Assembly (NCBI GenBank): GCA_946404035.1
Contig: CAMJCC010000007.1
Coordinates: forward strand, 1 to 34,579
Reading direction: 5' to 3'
DNA from: an uncultured Clostridia bacterium
GTDB taxonomy: Bacteria > Bacillota > Clostridia > Oscillospirales > CAG-272
DNA length: 34,579 bases
Shown here: positions 22,285 to 31,748 of the stretch, piece after piece
Layout: each line of letters opens with the position of its first letter
Numbering within the stretch: the stretch's first letter is position 1
Position numbers and translations under genes: made by a program
The notes under the pieces: generated by a model
What the model saw: only the letters and a program-made list of their open reading frames with translations
The model's database searches: none
What the model was told of the DNA's origin: nothing

Positions 22285-24198
22285 ATGAAAGACGGTTTTC
22301 TCATCGTCGGCGCGCTGATCCCGAACGCGCGCGTGGGCGACCCCGCGGCAAACGCGCGGGAACTCGCCGCCCTTGCCGCCAAAGCGGCGGAGACGGGGGT
22401 CTCGGTTCTGGCGACGCCGGAACTTGCCCTGACGACCGCGACGGCGGGCGATCTCTACCTCTCGTCCTGCCTCGCCTCTTCGGTCGAGGAGGCGCTCCGG
22501 GTCTACCTTGACGAAACGGCGGAGCTCGATCTGCTCTCTTTCGTCGGTCTGCCCGTCGCCCTGGACGGAAAACTTTATAACGCCGCCGCCGTCGCGTTTC
22601 GCGGGCGGCTGATCGGCCTTGTGCCGAAGACCGTCGGACGCGGGGTATTCGCCCCCGCGCCGGCGGAGAACCGGGTGGTCTCCTACGCCGGGTACACCTG
22701 TCTTTTCGGCGCGCGCCAGCTCTTCACCTGCGCGGGCGCGCCGCGCGTGACCGTCGCCTGTGAGATCGGGGACGATCTGCTCTCCCCGATCCCTCCCTCG
22801 GTCTTTCACGCCGCGGCGGGCGCGACGCTGATCGTCGACCTTGCCGCCGACCCCGAGACCGTCGGGCGGGCAAAGTTCCGCCGGGATCTCGTTCTGCTCC
22901 ACTCCTCCCGCATTTGCGCGGCGACCGTTTACGCCGGGGCGGGGAAGGGCGAGAGCGGTACCGACCTGGTCTTCTCGGGTCACGGCATGATCGCCGCGGC
23001 GGGCAAGATGGTAGCGGAAGCCGGACCCTTTTCCGACGTTCCCGTCCTTTCCGGGACGGTCGACCTCGATCTCGTTCTCTCCGAGCGGCTCCGCGTCCCG
23101 GGTCCCGTCCCCGACGCGCCGCTCTACGATAAGGTGGAGTTCGATCTCCACGAGAGCGCCGTTCCCACCCCCGCCGTCCCCCGGCTCCCCTTCGTCCCGG
23201 AGGACGAAGCCGAACTGAAACGGCGCTGCGACCTGATCCTTTCGATCCAGTCCCGCGCGCTTGCGGGTCGGATGGAGCGCGCGCACGCGAGTTTCGCCGT
23301 CGTCGGCGTGTCCGGCGGGCTGGACTCCACGCTCGCCCTGCTGGTGGCGGTCGCCGCCGCCGACCTGTCCGGTCTGCCCCGGACGGCGGTCCACGCCGTC
23401 ACGATGCCGGGCTTCGGCACCACGGGTCGCACGCGCGGCAACGCCGAAAAACTTGCCGAGGCGCTGGGCGCGACGTTCTCTGTCGTCGATATCAAGAAAG
23501 CGGTCGAACAGCACTTTTCCGATATCGGGCACGACCCGAAGAACACCAACGCCGTTTATGAGAACGCACAGGCGCGCGAGCGCACGCAGGTGCTGATGGA
23601 CCTCGCCAACGGAGAGGGCGGGCTCGTCGTCGGGACCGGCGACCTTTCCGAACTCGCGCTGGGCTGGGCGACCTATAACGGCGACCATATGTCGATGTAC
23701 GGGGTCAACGCCGGCGTGCCGAAAACCCTGATGCGTCACCTCGTCGCCTGCGTTGCCGACGGTTACGCCGCCAAGGGCGAGACCGCCGTTGCAAAGGTGC
23801 TCCGGGACGTGCTCGACACCCCGGTCAGCCCCGAACTGCTCCCGCCCGAAAACGGCGAGATCGCGCAGAAGACCGAGGGGATCGTCGGTCCCTACGAACT
23901 GCACGACTTCTTCCTCTGGTACGCGGTGAGGTGCGGTTTTGCGCCGGGCAAGATCCTGCGTCTTGCAGCCCGGGCGTTTGGCCCCGACTACACGGTCGAC
24001 GAGATCTACAAATGGGAAAAGACCTTTTTCCGCCGCTTCTTCTCCCAACAGTTCAAGCGTTCCTGTTTGGCGGACGGACCCAAGATCGGTTCGCTCTCGC
24101 TCTCCCCGCGCGGCGGATATGCGATGCCGAGCGACGCGGAGAGCGCGGCGTGGATCTCCGATCTTGACCGACGGTACGCCGAACTCGGCGGACGGTAA
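22285..24198 (+). CDS. nadE: Glutamine-dependent NAD(+) synthetase
   Basis: A 637-residue two-domain enzyme. The N-terminal nitrilase-type glutaminase domain (about 5-275) has the catalytic triad E46 (TPELALT), K115 (GLVPKTV) and C159 (VACEIGDDL). The C-terminal NH3-dependent synthetase (about 310-637) has the PPi loop SGGLDST (343-349), MPGFGTTGRT, the ENAQARERTQVLMD helix and GTGDLSELALGW, followed by LPPENGEIAQKTE. It amidates deamido-NAD+ using glutamine nitrogen, the last step of NAD synthesis. AAAGGA lies about 10 bases upstream. It follows the ThyX-like gene by 39 bases and precedes pth by 9 bases. Confidence 0.96.
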   Translation: MKDGFLIVGALIPNARVGDPAANARELAALAAKAAETGVSVLATPELALTTATAGDLYLSSCLASSVEEALRVYLDETAELDLLSFVGLPVALDGKLYNAAAVAFRGRLIGLVPKTVGRGVFAPAPAENRVVSYAGYTCLFGARQLFTCAGAPRVTVACEIGDDLLSPIPPSVFHAAAGATLIVDLAADPETVGRAKFRRDLVLLHSSRICAATVYAGAGKGESGTDLVFSGHGMIAAAGKMVAEAGPFSDVPVLSGTVDLDLVLSERLRVPGPVPDAPLYDKVEFDLHESAVPTPAVPRLPFVPEDEAELKRRCDLILSIQSRALAGRMERAHASFAVVGVSGGLDSTLALLVAVAAADLSGLPRTAVHAVTMPGFGTTGRTRGNAEKLAEALGATFSVVDIKKAVEQHFSDIGHDPKNTNAVYENAQARERTQVLMDLANGEGGLVVGTGDLSELALGWATYNGDHMSMYGVNAGVPKTLMRHLVACVADGYAAKGETAVAKVLRDVLDTPVSPELLPPENGEIAQKTEGIVGPYELHDFFLWYAVRCGFAPGKILRLAARAFGPDYTVDEIYKWEKTFFRRFFSQQFKRSCLADGPKIGSLSLSPRGGYAMPSDAESAAWISDLDRRYAELGGR

Positions 24199-24207
24199 AG
24201 GAGCGAT

Positions 24208-24840
24208 ATGACCGATCTGAACGAACTGTTCCGGCGCGTGTTCGCCGGACGGAAAGAGGAGCCCCGGCCCCCGGTCGAATGGCTGATCGTCGGGCTGGGC
24301 AACCCCGGGACCAAATACCGGGGAACGCGGCACAACGTCGGCTACGCCGCGATCGACCTCATCGCCGAAAAGGCGGGTGTCAAGATCGACCGCGCCGCCC
24401 ACAAGGGGCTGACCGGGCGGGGCGCGCTCGGCGGGCACGGCGTGCTGTTTTTGAAACCCGAGACCTATATGAACGGTTCCGGCGAAGCCATCCGCGACGC
24501 CGCGGCGTTCTACAAGATCCCGCCAGAGCATATCCTGATCCTCTGCGACGACGTGTCGTTCGACCCGGGGTTCATCCGCATCCGGCGGAACGGTTCGCAC
24601 GGCGGACACAACGGGCTTCGCAACATCGTCGAGCAACTCGGGAGCGAGGCGTTTCCGAGGATCAAGATCGGCGTGGGACGAAAACCCCGCCCCGATTACG
24701 ACCTGATCGACTGGGTGCTCGGCAAACTGACCGACGAGGATATGAAGAAGATCACCGACAAAGCCGCCGATCTTTTCGACGCTGCTACCCTGATCGTTTC
24801 GGGCAACATCGAACAGGCAATGAACCGCTATTCCCACTGA
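24208..24840 (+). CDS. pth: Peptidyl-tRNA hydrolase
   Basis: The 210-residue protein has the Pth signature after a 22-residue N-terminal extension: VGLGNPGTKYRGTRHNVG (28-45) with catalytic H42, ETYMNGSG (85-92; N89), CDDVSFDPG (113-121; catalytic Asp D114 or D115) and GSHGGHNGLRNI (129-140). It releases peptides from peptidyl-tRNA dropped by ribosomes. AAAGGAG lies 5 bases upstream of the ATG. The order pth-mfd is common in Bacillota, where the two are co-transcribed. Confidence 0.96.
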   Translation: MTDLNELFRRVFAGRKEEPRPPVEWLIVGLGNPGTKYRGTRHNVGYAAIDLIAEKAGVKIDRAAHKGLTGRGALGGHGVLFLKPETYMNGSGEAIRDAAAFYKIPPEHILILCDDVSFDPGFIRIRRNGSHGGHNGLRNIVEQLGSEAFPRIKIGVGRKPRPDYDLIDWVLGKLTDEDMKKITDKAADLFDAATLIVSGNIEQAMNRYSH

Positions 24841-24856
24841 AGATAAAGGACGACCC

Positions 24857-27800
24857 ATGCAAAAGATCACCAATCCGATCCGCCTGGACAGGGAGTTTCG
24901 CTCGGCGACGCTCACCATCCGCGAGACGGTCGGGGGGCGCTCGCCGCTTCCCGTCGTCGTCAACGGTCTGTCCGGCGGGGCGGCGGACGCCTTTATAGCC
25001 GAGGCGATCCGGGATCACCGCGCCGATCCCTCGCACCGTCCCGCTCTGGTGTTCACGCGGGACGAGAGCGAAGCGATCCGGGTCGCGGCGATGCTCTCCG
25101 ACACCGGGCTCTCTGCCGCCGTCTACCCCGCGCGCGAATTCTGCCTCCATCATATGACCGCCTCTCACGACCTGGAGCGTGAGCGGCTTTCTGTGTTGTA
25201 TCGGGCGCTCTCCGGGGACTTTGACGCGGTCGTCACCACACCTTTCGCCGCCCTCCAGCCGACGGTATCCGCCGAGCGGCTCGCCGCGGCGGGAACGGTC
25301 TTATCCCCCGGCGCCGCCCTGTCCCCCGACGCCCTGGTCCGCCTGTTGTCCGAGAACGGCTACCGACGCGTCGACACCGTCGAGAGCGCGGGGCAGTACG
25401 CCCGGCGCGGCGGGATCGTCGACGTGTTCCCGGGCGGGGAACCGTTACCTCTGCGGCTTGATTTCTTCGGCGACGAGATCGACCGGATCTGCCGCTTCGA
25501 CCCCATCACCCAACGGATCACCGAGACGCTCTCCGACCAAATCACCCTGCTCCCGGCGCGCGAGATCGTCCCGACCAAAGAGGCGCTTGCCCGGGTGCGG
25601 GAGATCGTTTCCGCCGAACTTGCCAAATTGCCCGCGCCTCCCGCCCGCACGGGACGGAGCAAGGCGTTCGTCGCCGACGAGACCGCCGACGCCAAGGCGC
25701 ACGCCCGCGAGGTCTACGCCGCTGAACTGGCGGCGCTGGACGGCGGGACCGACCTTTCTTTCCTTGACAAATACTTTCCGCTCGTTTCCCCCGACGCATC
25801 GACCCTGACCGACTTTCTGCCCGGCACCGGCAACCCCCTCGTGTTCCTCCTCGGGACAAACGAGGTGCGCGAACGGTTTGACGGGCAGTCGGCGCTGGTC
25901 GTCGAGACCATAAAGAACCTCCTGGACGCGGGGGTCCTGATCGGGAAATACGCCGTTTCGCCGCCGACTTCTGCAAACCTTGACCGTCTGCTTTCCGGGA
26001 CGGTCGCCGTCCACGTCAACCCCTTCGGGGGCGGGATCGGGAACACGCGGCTCGCGGGGCTGTTCGGCTTCCGTTGCCGCCGCACCGTTTCCTACGCCGG
26101 GCGGTTCGAGATGCTCTCCGAGGAGGCGGGCTCCTTCCTTGCCGGCGGGTACCGCATCCTTTTGCTTGCCGGATCCGACGCCGAAGCGGAGGCGCTCTCC
26201 GACGCGCTCCGCGAACGCGATCTGCCCGCCCACAGGGCGCCGTCGGACGCCGTCCCTGACGCCGGGACGGTCCCCGCCGGGTCGATCACGGTCGGGGTCG
26301 GGGTCGTCAGTTCGGGTTACGAACTCTTGAACGCCCGGATCGCGGTCCTGACCACACGCACCGACGAGGAGCGCTCCGAGGCAGTCCGCCGCCGGCAGCA
26401 GAAGTCCCGCCACAAGGTCGCGGCGGGCAAGCGCATCCTTTCCTACGCCGATCTCTCTGAGGGCGACTACGTCGTCCACGCCAACTACGGTATCGGTATT
26501 TTCGAGGGGATCGAGACCATGACCGTCGCCGGGGCGACCCGCGACTATATCGCCATCCGTTACGCCGGGACCGACAAACTGTTTCTGCCCGCCGAGCGGC
26601 TGGAGATGATCTCCCGCTACATCGGCGCGAAAGCCGAGGACGGGACGGTCAAACTCTCGCGGCTGGGCGGACCCGAATGGGGAAAAGCCAAGGCGCGGGC
26701 GAAGAGCGCGGCGCGCGAGATGGCAAAGGAACTGATCGAACTGTACGCCCGCCGTCAGCGCCGACCCGGTTTTTCGTTTGCTCCCGACGGCGAGATGGAG
26801 CGCGAGTTCGACGACGCGTTCGAGTTCGAGGAGACCTTCTCCCAGACCGAGGCGATCAAAGAGATCAAATCCGATATGCTGCGTCCCGTCCCGATGGACC
26901 GCCTGCTCTGCGGGGACGTCGGATACGGGAAGACCGAGGTCGCGCTCCGGGCGGCGTTCAAGGCGATCGTGTCGGGCAAACAGGTCGCGATCCTGGTCCC
27001 GACCACCATCCTCGCCCTGCAGCACTATCAGACCGCGCTCTCCCGGATGCGGGGGTTCCCCGTGACCGTCGAGATGCTCTCTCGCTTCCGCTCTCCGAAG
27101 GAGGCGGCGGCGATCCGCCGTCGGCTCAAACGCGGCGAGATCGACCTCATCGTCGGGACCCACGCCCTGCTCGGGGCGACGGTGTCGTTCCGCGATCTCG
27201 GACTGCTCATCGTCGACGAGGAGCAGCGGTTCGGCGTCGCGCAGAAAGAAAAACTGAAACAACTCGCCGCCGACGTCGACGTCCTGACCCTGACCGCTAC
27301 GCCCATCCCGCGCACCCTGAATATGGCGATGAGCGGCATCCGCGATATGTCCATCCTCGACGAAGCGCCGGGCGACCGTCACCCCGTCGAGACATTCGTC
27401 TTGGCGCACGACGACGTCGTGATCGGAGAGGCGATGCGGCGGGAGATCGCGCGGGGCGGGCAGGTGCTCTACCTCTACAACAAGATCGACGATATCGACC
27501 TCGTCGCGGGGCGCGTCAAGCGTGCGCTCCCCGAGGCGCGGGTCGCCTACGCCCACGGGCGGATGGATAAGGAAGAACTGGAAGATATCTGGCAGTCGCT
27601 CGTCCGCGGCGAGATCGACGTTCTGGTCTGCACCACCATCATCGAGACCGGGGTCGACCTCCCCAACGCCAACACGCTCATCATTGAGAACGCCGACCGG
27701 ATGGGGCTCTCGCAGCTCCACCAGATCCGGGGACGCGTCGGACGGAGCAGCCGCCACGCCTACGCCTACTTCACGTTCCGACCCGGCAAGGCGCTCTCCG

Positions 27801-28501
27801 AGATCGCGATCAAGCGGCTGTCCGCCATCCGCGAGTACGCCGAATTCGGCGCGGGGTTCAAGATCGCGCTCCGCGACCTCGAGATCCGCGGGGCGGGGAA
27901 CCTGCTCGGCGCGGAACAGCACGGGCATATCGACACGGTCGGCTACGACCTCTATATCCGGTTGCTGAACGAGGCGATCCTCGAGGAACAGGGCAAGGTC
28001 TCAAAAGAGATCAGCGAGGCGAAGATCGAGTATCCGAACTCCGCGAACATCCCCGCGTCCTATATCTCGCTCTCGGCGCACCGGATGGAAATGTATAAGA
28101 AGATCTCGCTCATTCTGACCGAAGAAGACTTGAACGACGTCTTGTCCGAGTTCCGCGAGCGGTTCGGCGAACCGCCAAAGGAAACGCGGCGACTGCTCTG
28201 GCTTTCGCTGCTCCGCGCCGCGGCGTCGCGCATAGGCCTGTCCAAGGTCGAGTTCCGGGGCAGCGACGTGCGCTTTGCGACCCGGGGCGCCGGCGACCTT
28301 GCCGTGTGGGCGGTCGTCTTTTCCGAGCGTCCGGGGCTTCGCTTCGGCGGCGGGCGCGACGCGGGCGTGTTCCTGCGTCTGAAACGGGGCGAGGACGAGG
28401 CGGAGGAAGCCGCCCGCGTCCTGCTCCTCTACGAAGAAAAACGCAAAGAAGTCTACCCCGCCGGGGAAGAAAAGGAGAAAACCGATGGCAAGATGGAATG
28501 A
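24857..28501 (+). CDS. mfd: Transcription-repair coupling factor
   Basis: The 1214-residue length is standard for Mfd. An N-terminal UvrB-like region (about 1-400) has EFCLHHMTASHDLERERL and ARRGGIVDVFPGG; the RNA-polymerase-interacting domain near 530-600 has LSEGDYVVHANYGIGIFEG. The RecG-like translocase has GDVGYGKTEVA (Walker A, from residue 686), DEEQRFGV (from 787), TATPIPRTLNMAMSGIRD and GRVGRSSRHAYAYF, and a C-terminal autoinhibitory domain follows. Mfd removes stalled RNA polymerase and recruits UvrA/B. The start is 16 bases after pth with AAAGGA upstream. The 3' end overlaps the next gene by 17 bases. Confidence 0.97.
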   Translation: MQKITNPIRLDREFRSATLTIRETVGGRSPLPVVVNGLSGGAADAFIAEAIRDHRADPSHRPALVFTRDESEAIRVAAMLSDTGLSAAVYPAREFCLHHMTASHDLERERLSVLYRALSGDFDAVVTTPFAALQPTVSAERLAAAGTVLSPGAALSPDALVRLLSENGYRRVDTVESAGQYARRGGIVDVFPGGEPLPLRLDFFGDEIDRICRFDPITQRITETLSDQITLLPAREIVPTKEALARVREIVSAELAKLPAPPARTGRSKAFVADETADAKAHAREVYAAELAALDGGTDLSFLDKYFPLVSPDASTLTDFLPGTGNPLVFLLGTNEVRERFDGQSALVVETIKNLLDAGVLIGKYAVSPPTSANLDRLLSGTVAVHVNPFGGGIGNTRLAGLFGFRCRRTVSYAGRFEMLSEEAGSFLAGGYRILLLAGSDAEAEALSDALRERDLPAHRAPSDAVPDAGTVPAGSITVGVGVVSSGYELLNARIAVLTTRTDEERSEAVRRRQQKSRHKVAAGKRILSYADLSEGDYVVHANYGIGIFEGIETMTVAGATRDYIAIRYAGTDKLFLPAERLEMISRYIGAKAEDGTVKLSRLGGPEWGKAKARAKSAAREMAKELIELYARRQRRPGFSFAPDGEMEREFDDAFEFEETFSQTEAIKEIKSDMLRPVPMDRLLCGDVGYGKTEVALRAAFKAIVSGKQVAILVPTTILALQHYQTALSRMRGFPVTVEMLSRFRSPKEAAAIRRRLKRGEIDLIVGTHALLGATVSFRDLGLLIVDEEQRFGVAQKEKLKQLAADVDVLTLTATPIPRTLNMAMSGIRDMSILDEAPGDRHPVETFVLAHDDVVIGEAMRREIARGGQVLYLYNKIDDIDLVAGRVKRALPEARVAYAHGRMDKEELEDIWQSLVRGEIDVLVCTTIIETGVDLPNANTLIIENADRMGLSQLHQIRGRVGRSSRHAYAYFTFRPGKALSEIAIKRLSAIREYAEFGAGFKIALRDLEIRGAGNLLGAEQHGHIDTVGYDLYIRLLNEAILEEQGKVSKEISEAKIEYPNSANIPASYISLSAHRMEMYKKISLILTEEDLNDVLSEFRERFGEPPKETRRLLWLSLLRAAASRIGLSKVEFRGSDVRFATRGAGDLAVWAVVFSERPGLRFGGGRDAGVFLRLKRGEDEAEEAARVLLLYEEKRKEVYPAGEEKEKTDGKME

Positions 28502-29180
28502 AGCGAAGAGCGAAGCGCGTCCGCACGTGGGAAGCCGTATCTTCACGGTCGTCGTCCTCGCGGTCCTTTTGGCGATGATCCTGGCGGCGGTCTTCGTCCC
28601 GCTCGGTATCTTCCGGTCGCGGGGGGAGGTCGTGATCTCCTACGGCGCCGTGACCGTCCGGCGCGACCTCTACGTCTACTGGCTCTCGGCGTACAAGTAC
28701 GCTTACCTCTCGTCGGTGAAACAGATCGATCCCACCGCCGCCGACACGTTCGTTTTCTGGAACGAGAAGACAGACGCGGGCGTCACGCGCGCCGAGGAGG
28801 TACGCGCCGAGGCGGACAACTGGATCCGCCGGATCGTATTCGCCGCCGCGTTCTTTGAGGACGACGACGCGGGGTTCGGCGGCAAGGTCGCCGAGGAGAT
28901 CGAGAACACGTATCGCCGCGTCCTGCAATACGAGGTGGATACCGAAGAGGCGTACGACCGCGCGGCGAAAAAGGTCGGCTTCACCTACGCGACCGTGCGC
29001 CGCGCTCTGCTGCTCGAAAACGAGTATTACGCCTACGTCAGCGGAATGGACAACGACACGTTCTCGACTTTCTGCACCGTGGCGGACGGGGAGGTCGCGT
29101 TCCGCGCCGCGGCACAGAAGATCGATTTCATCGCGCTCTCCGCCGACGACGCGCTCCTCTACACCGCCTCGCCGTTCTGA
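28485..29180 (+). CDS. Foldase-like (SurA/PrsA N-terminal type) membrane protein without PPIase domain
   Basis: This 231-residue protein has an N-terminal anchor (about 20-42, ending VPLGIF) and an outside helical region that begins with a short beta strand (EVVISYGAVTVRRDLYVYWL, about 46-65), as in the SurA/PrsA foldase N-terminal domain. The position directly after mfd is where a PrsA/SurA-type peptidyl-prolyl isomerase gene often lies. No parvulin (PPIC) domain is visible: the protein stops after DDALLYTASPF and a hairpin begins at the next base. Either the family lacks the domain here or the gene is shortened. AAGGAG (28472-28477) is 7 bases upstream and the start overlaps the end of mfd. 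Confidence 0.65.
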   Translation: MARWNEAKSEARPHVGSRIFTVVVLAVLLAMILAAVFVPLGIFRSRGEVVISYGAVTVRRDLYVYWLSAYKYAYLSSVKQIDPTAADTFVFWNEKTDAGVTRAEEVRAEADNWIRRIVFAAAFFEDDDAGFGGKVAEEIENTYRRVLQYEVDTEEAYDRAAKKVGFTYATVRRALLLENEYYAYVSGMDNDTFSTFCTVADGEVAFRAAAQKIDFIALSADDALLYTASPF

Positions 29181-29207
29181 GCTGCCGCGGGCTCAGCCCG
29201 CGGCAGC
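29181..29207 (+). terminator. Hairpin at the end of the nadE-pth-mfd operon
   Basis: GCTGCCGCGGGCT (29181-29193) and AGCCCGCGGCAGC (29195-29207) form a near-perfect inverted repeat that starts at the base after the TGA. The following GTTTGATT is only weakly T-rich, so termination may be partial or protein-aided. Its core CGCGGGCTCAGCCCGCG nearly equals the hairpin at 152-168. Confidence 0.7.
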
Positions 29208-29244
29208 GTTTGATTATCAGCAAAGAAAGGGGGAAGATAACGCC

Positions 29245-30129
29245 GTGACCTACGCCGACCGACTGCATCCGCTGACGGTTTTTCTCTACTATATAGCGAT
29301 CCTCGTTCTGACCATGACCGCGACCCATCCCGCGGCGCTGCTCCCGCTGTTCTTCTGCGCCGTTCTGCTCACCTGCGTGCAGGTCGGGATGAAAAAGGCG
29401 ATCTCGGGTCTGCCGCTCGCCCTGCTCCTGATCCTGACCGTGACCGCGATCAACCTGCTGCTGGTCCACCGCGGCGCGAAGATCCTGTTCTTTCTCTACG
29501 GAAAACCCGTCACGCTCGAGGCGGGATTGGCAGGGGTATCGTCGGGGGTGATGATCCTCTCGGTCATCCTCTTCTGCGCCTGCCTCTCGCGCTCGCTCTC
29601 CGGCGACCGGATGGTGTCGCTCATCGGACGGCGCCTGCCGCGGCTGGCGCTTTTGCTCCGGATGACGCTCGGTTTCGTCCCCCGCTTCCGCACGCGCTAC
29701 CGCGAGATCACCGACGCGCGCGGCGCGCTCGGACTGACCTCGGAGCGCGGTGCGATCCAAAAGATCCGCGCCCGGCTTACCGACCTCTCGATCCTCCTGA
29801 CCCTGACGCTTGAGGAAGCGATGGATCAGGCGGACGGGATGCGCGCGCGGGGCTACGGTCTGCCCGGCGCGACGCGGGCGGTGACCGAACCCCGGTCGAA
29901 AAAGGACGCGTGGCTCTCTGCCGCTTTGGTCCTGCTGCTGATCCCGGCACTCTTCCCGCTCTTTTCCGGGCGCGGCGAGTGGAACTGGTATCCGCTCGAC
30001 CCCGCCGCCCTCGCCCCCGATCTTCTGCTCGCTCTCTCGTTTGCCGCAGGCGCCGCGATCGCCGTCCTGCCCGCCATCCTCGAAGGAAAGGAAACGCTGA
30101 AATGGCATATCTTACGGTCTCGGATCTGA
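29245..30129 (+). CDS. ecfT: ECF transporter transmembrane subunit EcfT
   Basis: The 294-residue protein has several hydrophobic segments (about 10-45, 53-75, 92-115, 218-240, 255-275) and the two EcfT coupling motifs with ARG, at 158-160 (TDARGALG) and 201-203 (MRARGYG), which dock onto the ATPase subunits. GTG 29245 is the best start: AGGGGG (29228-29233) lies 11 bases upstream and the frame above it is open but lacks other starts near a ribosome binding site. EcfT links the ATPases to the substrate-binding S component. It overlaps the ATPase gene by 28 bases. Confidence 0.9.
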   Translation: MTYADRLHPLTVFLYYIAILVLTMTATHPAALLPLFFCAVLLTCVQVGMKKAISGLPLALLLILTVTAINLLLVHRGAKILFFLYGKPVTLEAGLAGVSSGVMILSVILFCACLSRSLSGDRMVSLIGRRLPRLALLLRMTLGFVPRFRTRYREITDARGALGLTSERGAIQKIRARLTDLSILLTLTLEEAMDQADGMRARGYGLPGATRAVTEPRSKKDAWLSAALVLLLIPALFPLFSGRGEWNWYPLDPAALAPDLLLALSFAAGAAIAVLPAILEGKETLKWHILRSRI

Positions 30130-31748
30130 CCTTTACCTATCACGCCGCAAAGACCCCCGCGCTCGCCGGATGTTCGCTTTCGGTCGGGGAGGGGGAGTTC
30201 CTCCTTGTCGTCGGGCGGAGCGGATGCGGCAAAACGACCCTGCTCCGCTCTCTCAAACCCGCGCTCGCCCCCTACGGGGAGCGGACGGGCGAGGTTTTGC
30301 TCGACGGCACGCCGCTCGATCAACTGACCCCGCGCGACGCGGCGACCCTGATCGGTTTCGTCGGGCAGGATCCCGAGCGGCAGACGGTGTGCGACACGGT
30401 TTTCGCCGAGATCGCGTTCGGGCTGGAGAGCGTGGGCGAGGACGGCGAACTGATCGCCGGGCGGGTCGCCGAAACGGCGGACTTTCTCGGGATCTCGCAT
30501 CTTGCGCCGAGGAAGATCTCCGAACTGTCGGGCGGCGAAAAGCAGCTCGTCAACCTCGCCTCGGCTCTGGCGCTCCGCCCGCGCCTGCTCCTGCTCGACG
30601 AGCCGGTCACGCGGCTGGATCCCCCGGCAAAACTCCGCTTTCTTTCGGCAGTCCGCCGCGTCAACGAGGAGGCGGGCGTGACCGTGATCCTCGCGGGACA
30701 CGATACCGAGGAACTGTTCCCCTTGGTCGACCGGGTCGCCTTTATGGACGGCGGGCGGATCGTTTCGGTGTTGCCGCCGCGCGAGTTCGTCAAAGCGGCG
30801 GATCACGCCGCGCTTCCGTTCCTGCCCACCGTCCCGCGCGTCTGGCGCCTCTCCGACGGGAACGGCGAAGCGCCGCTCTCGGTGCGCGAGGGACGCGCGT
30901 GGCTCGCGTCGCTCGTCGGGACGGACGCCGCGACCGAGCCCGAAAACGTCCCGACCGAAACTGGATCCGCCGCACCTCTCCTTTCGGCAAAGGACGTCTG
31001 GTTCCGCTACGGGCGGAACGAGCCCGACGTGGTCGCGGATCTGACCTGTACTCTCTCCCCCGGCGAGATCCTGGCTGTCCTCGGACCGAACGGGACGGGG
31101 AAGACCACGCTCATAAAACTGCTCGCCGGCATCCTGCGCCCGGTCGCGGGTACGGTCCGCTTTGAGGGGAAAAAGGACCTGCCCAAAGCGGGTCGCGGAG
31201 GTGTCGCCTACCTCCCCCAGAACCCGGCGCTCCTCTTCGCCCACGATACCGTCCGGGAAGAACTCGACGAGATGACGCCCGGCTTGGCGGATAAAGAAGA
31301 CAAGATCGCGGACGTCGTTTCGCGACTGTCGCTCGGCGACCTCCTCGACGCGCACCCCTACGATATCAGCGGAGGGGAACAGACCCGGCTGGCGATCGCC
31401 AAACTGCTCCTGCTCTCCCCGCGCGTCCTGCTCCTCGACGAGCCGACGGCGGGGCTGGACCCGGTCGCCCGCGGGGAACTCCGCGCGATCCTCCGGGAAC
31501 TCTCGGCTACGGGGTGCGCCGGTCTGATCGCCACCCACGACCTTGCTTTCGCGTCGGAGACCGCCGACCGCAGCGCGATGTTCTTCAACTCCAAACTGAC
31601 TTTCTCTGCCGAGACGCGCCGCTTCTTCTCCGCCAACCGGTTCTACACCACCCAGGCGGCGCGCCTGACGCGCGACCGTCTTTCTGTCGCCGTGACGGCG
31701 GACGATGCGGTCTCCGCCCTGAAACGGAGAGGGGGTAAAACGGTATGA
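30102..31748 (+). CDS. ECF transporter ATPase, two ABC domains fused (EcfA-EcfA')
   Basis: The 548-residue protein contains two complete ABC ATPase domains. Domain 1 (about 1-230) has Walker A GRSGCGKTT (38-46), signature LSGGE (142-146) and Walker B LLLLDEP (162-168). Domain 2 (about 295-545) has Walker A GPNGTGKTT (328-336), signature ISGGE (about 422-426) and VLLLDEPTAGLDP. In many Bacillota EcfA and EcfA' are separate; here they are in one chain, which fits a dedicated (group I-like) transporter. Start 30102 overlaps ecfT, with AAGGAAA upstream. ATP hydrolysis drives uptake through EcfT and the S component. Confidence 0.93.
   Translation: MAYLTVSDLTFTYHAAKTPALAGCSLSVGEGEFLLVVGRSGCGKTTLLRSLKPALAPYGERTGEVLLDGTPLDQLTPRDAATLIGFVGQDPERQTVCDTVFAEIAFGLESVGEDGELIAGRVAETADFLGISHLAPRKISELSGGEKQLVNLASALALRPRLLLLDEPVTRLDPPAKLRFLSAVRRVNEEAGVTVILAGHDTEELFPLVDRVAFMDGGRIVSVLPPREFVKAADHAALPFLPTVPRVWRLSDGNGEAPLSVREGRAWLASLVGTDAATEPENVPTETGSAAPLLSAKDVWFRYGRNEPDVVADLTCTLSPGEILAVLGPNGTGKTTLIKLLAGILRPVAGTVRFEGKKDLPKAGRGGVAYLPQNPALLFAHDTVREELDEMTPGLADKEDKIADVVSRLSLGDLLDAHPYDISGGEQTRLAIAKLLLLSPRVLLLDEPTAGLDPVARGELRAILRELSATGCAGLIATHDLAFASETADRSAMFFNSKLTFSAETRRFFSANRFYTTQAARLTRDRLSVAVTADDAVSALKRRGGKTV

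Noticed and set aside
22285-24198. nadE as a carbon-nitrogen hydrolase unrelated to NAD
   Set aside because: The SGGLDST and ELALGW motifs of NAD synthetase are present after the nitrilase domain.
21799-24963. Long minus-strand open frame (1054 codons) opposite nadE and pth
   Set aside because: NadE and Pth show full catalytic motifs on the + strand; the minus reading has none.
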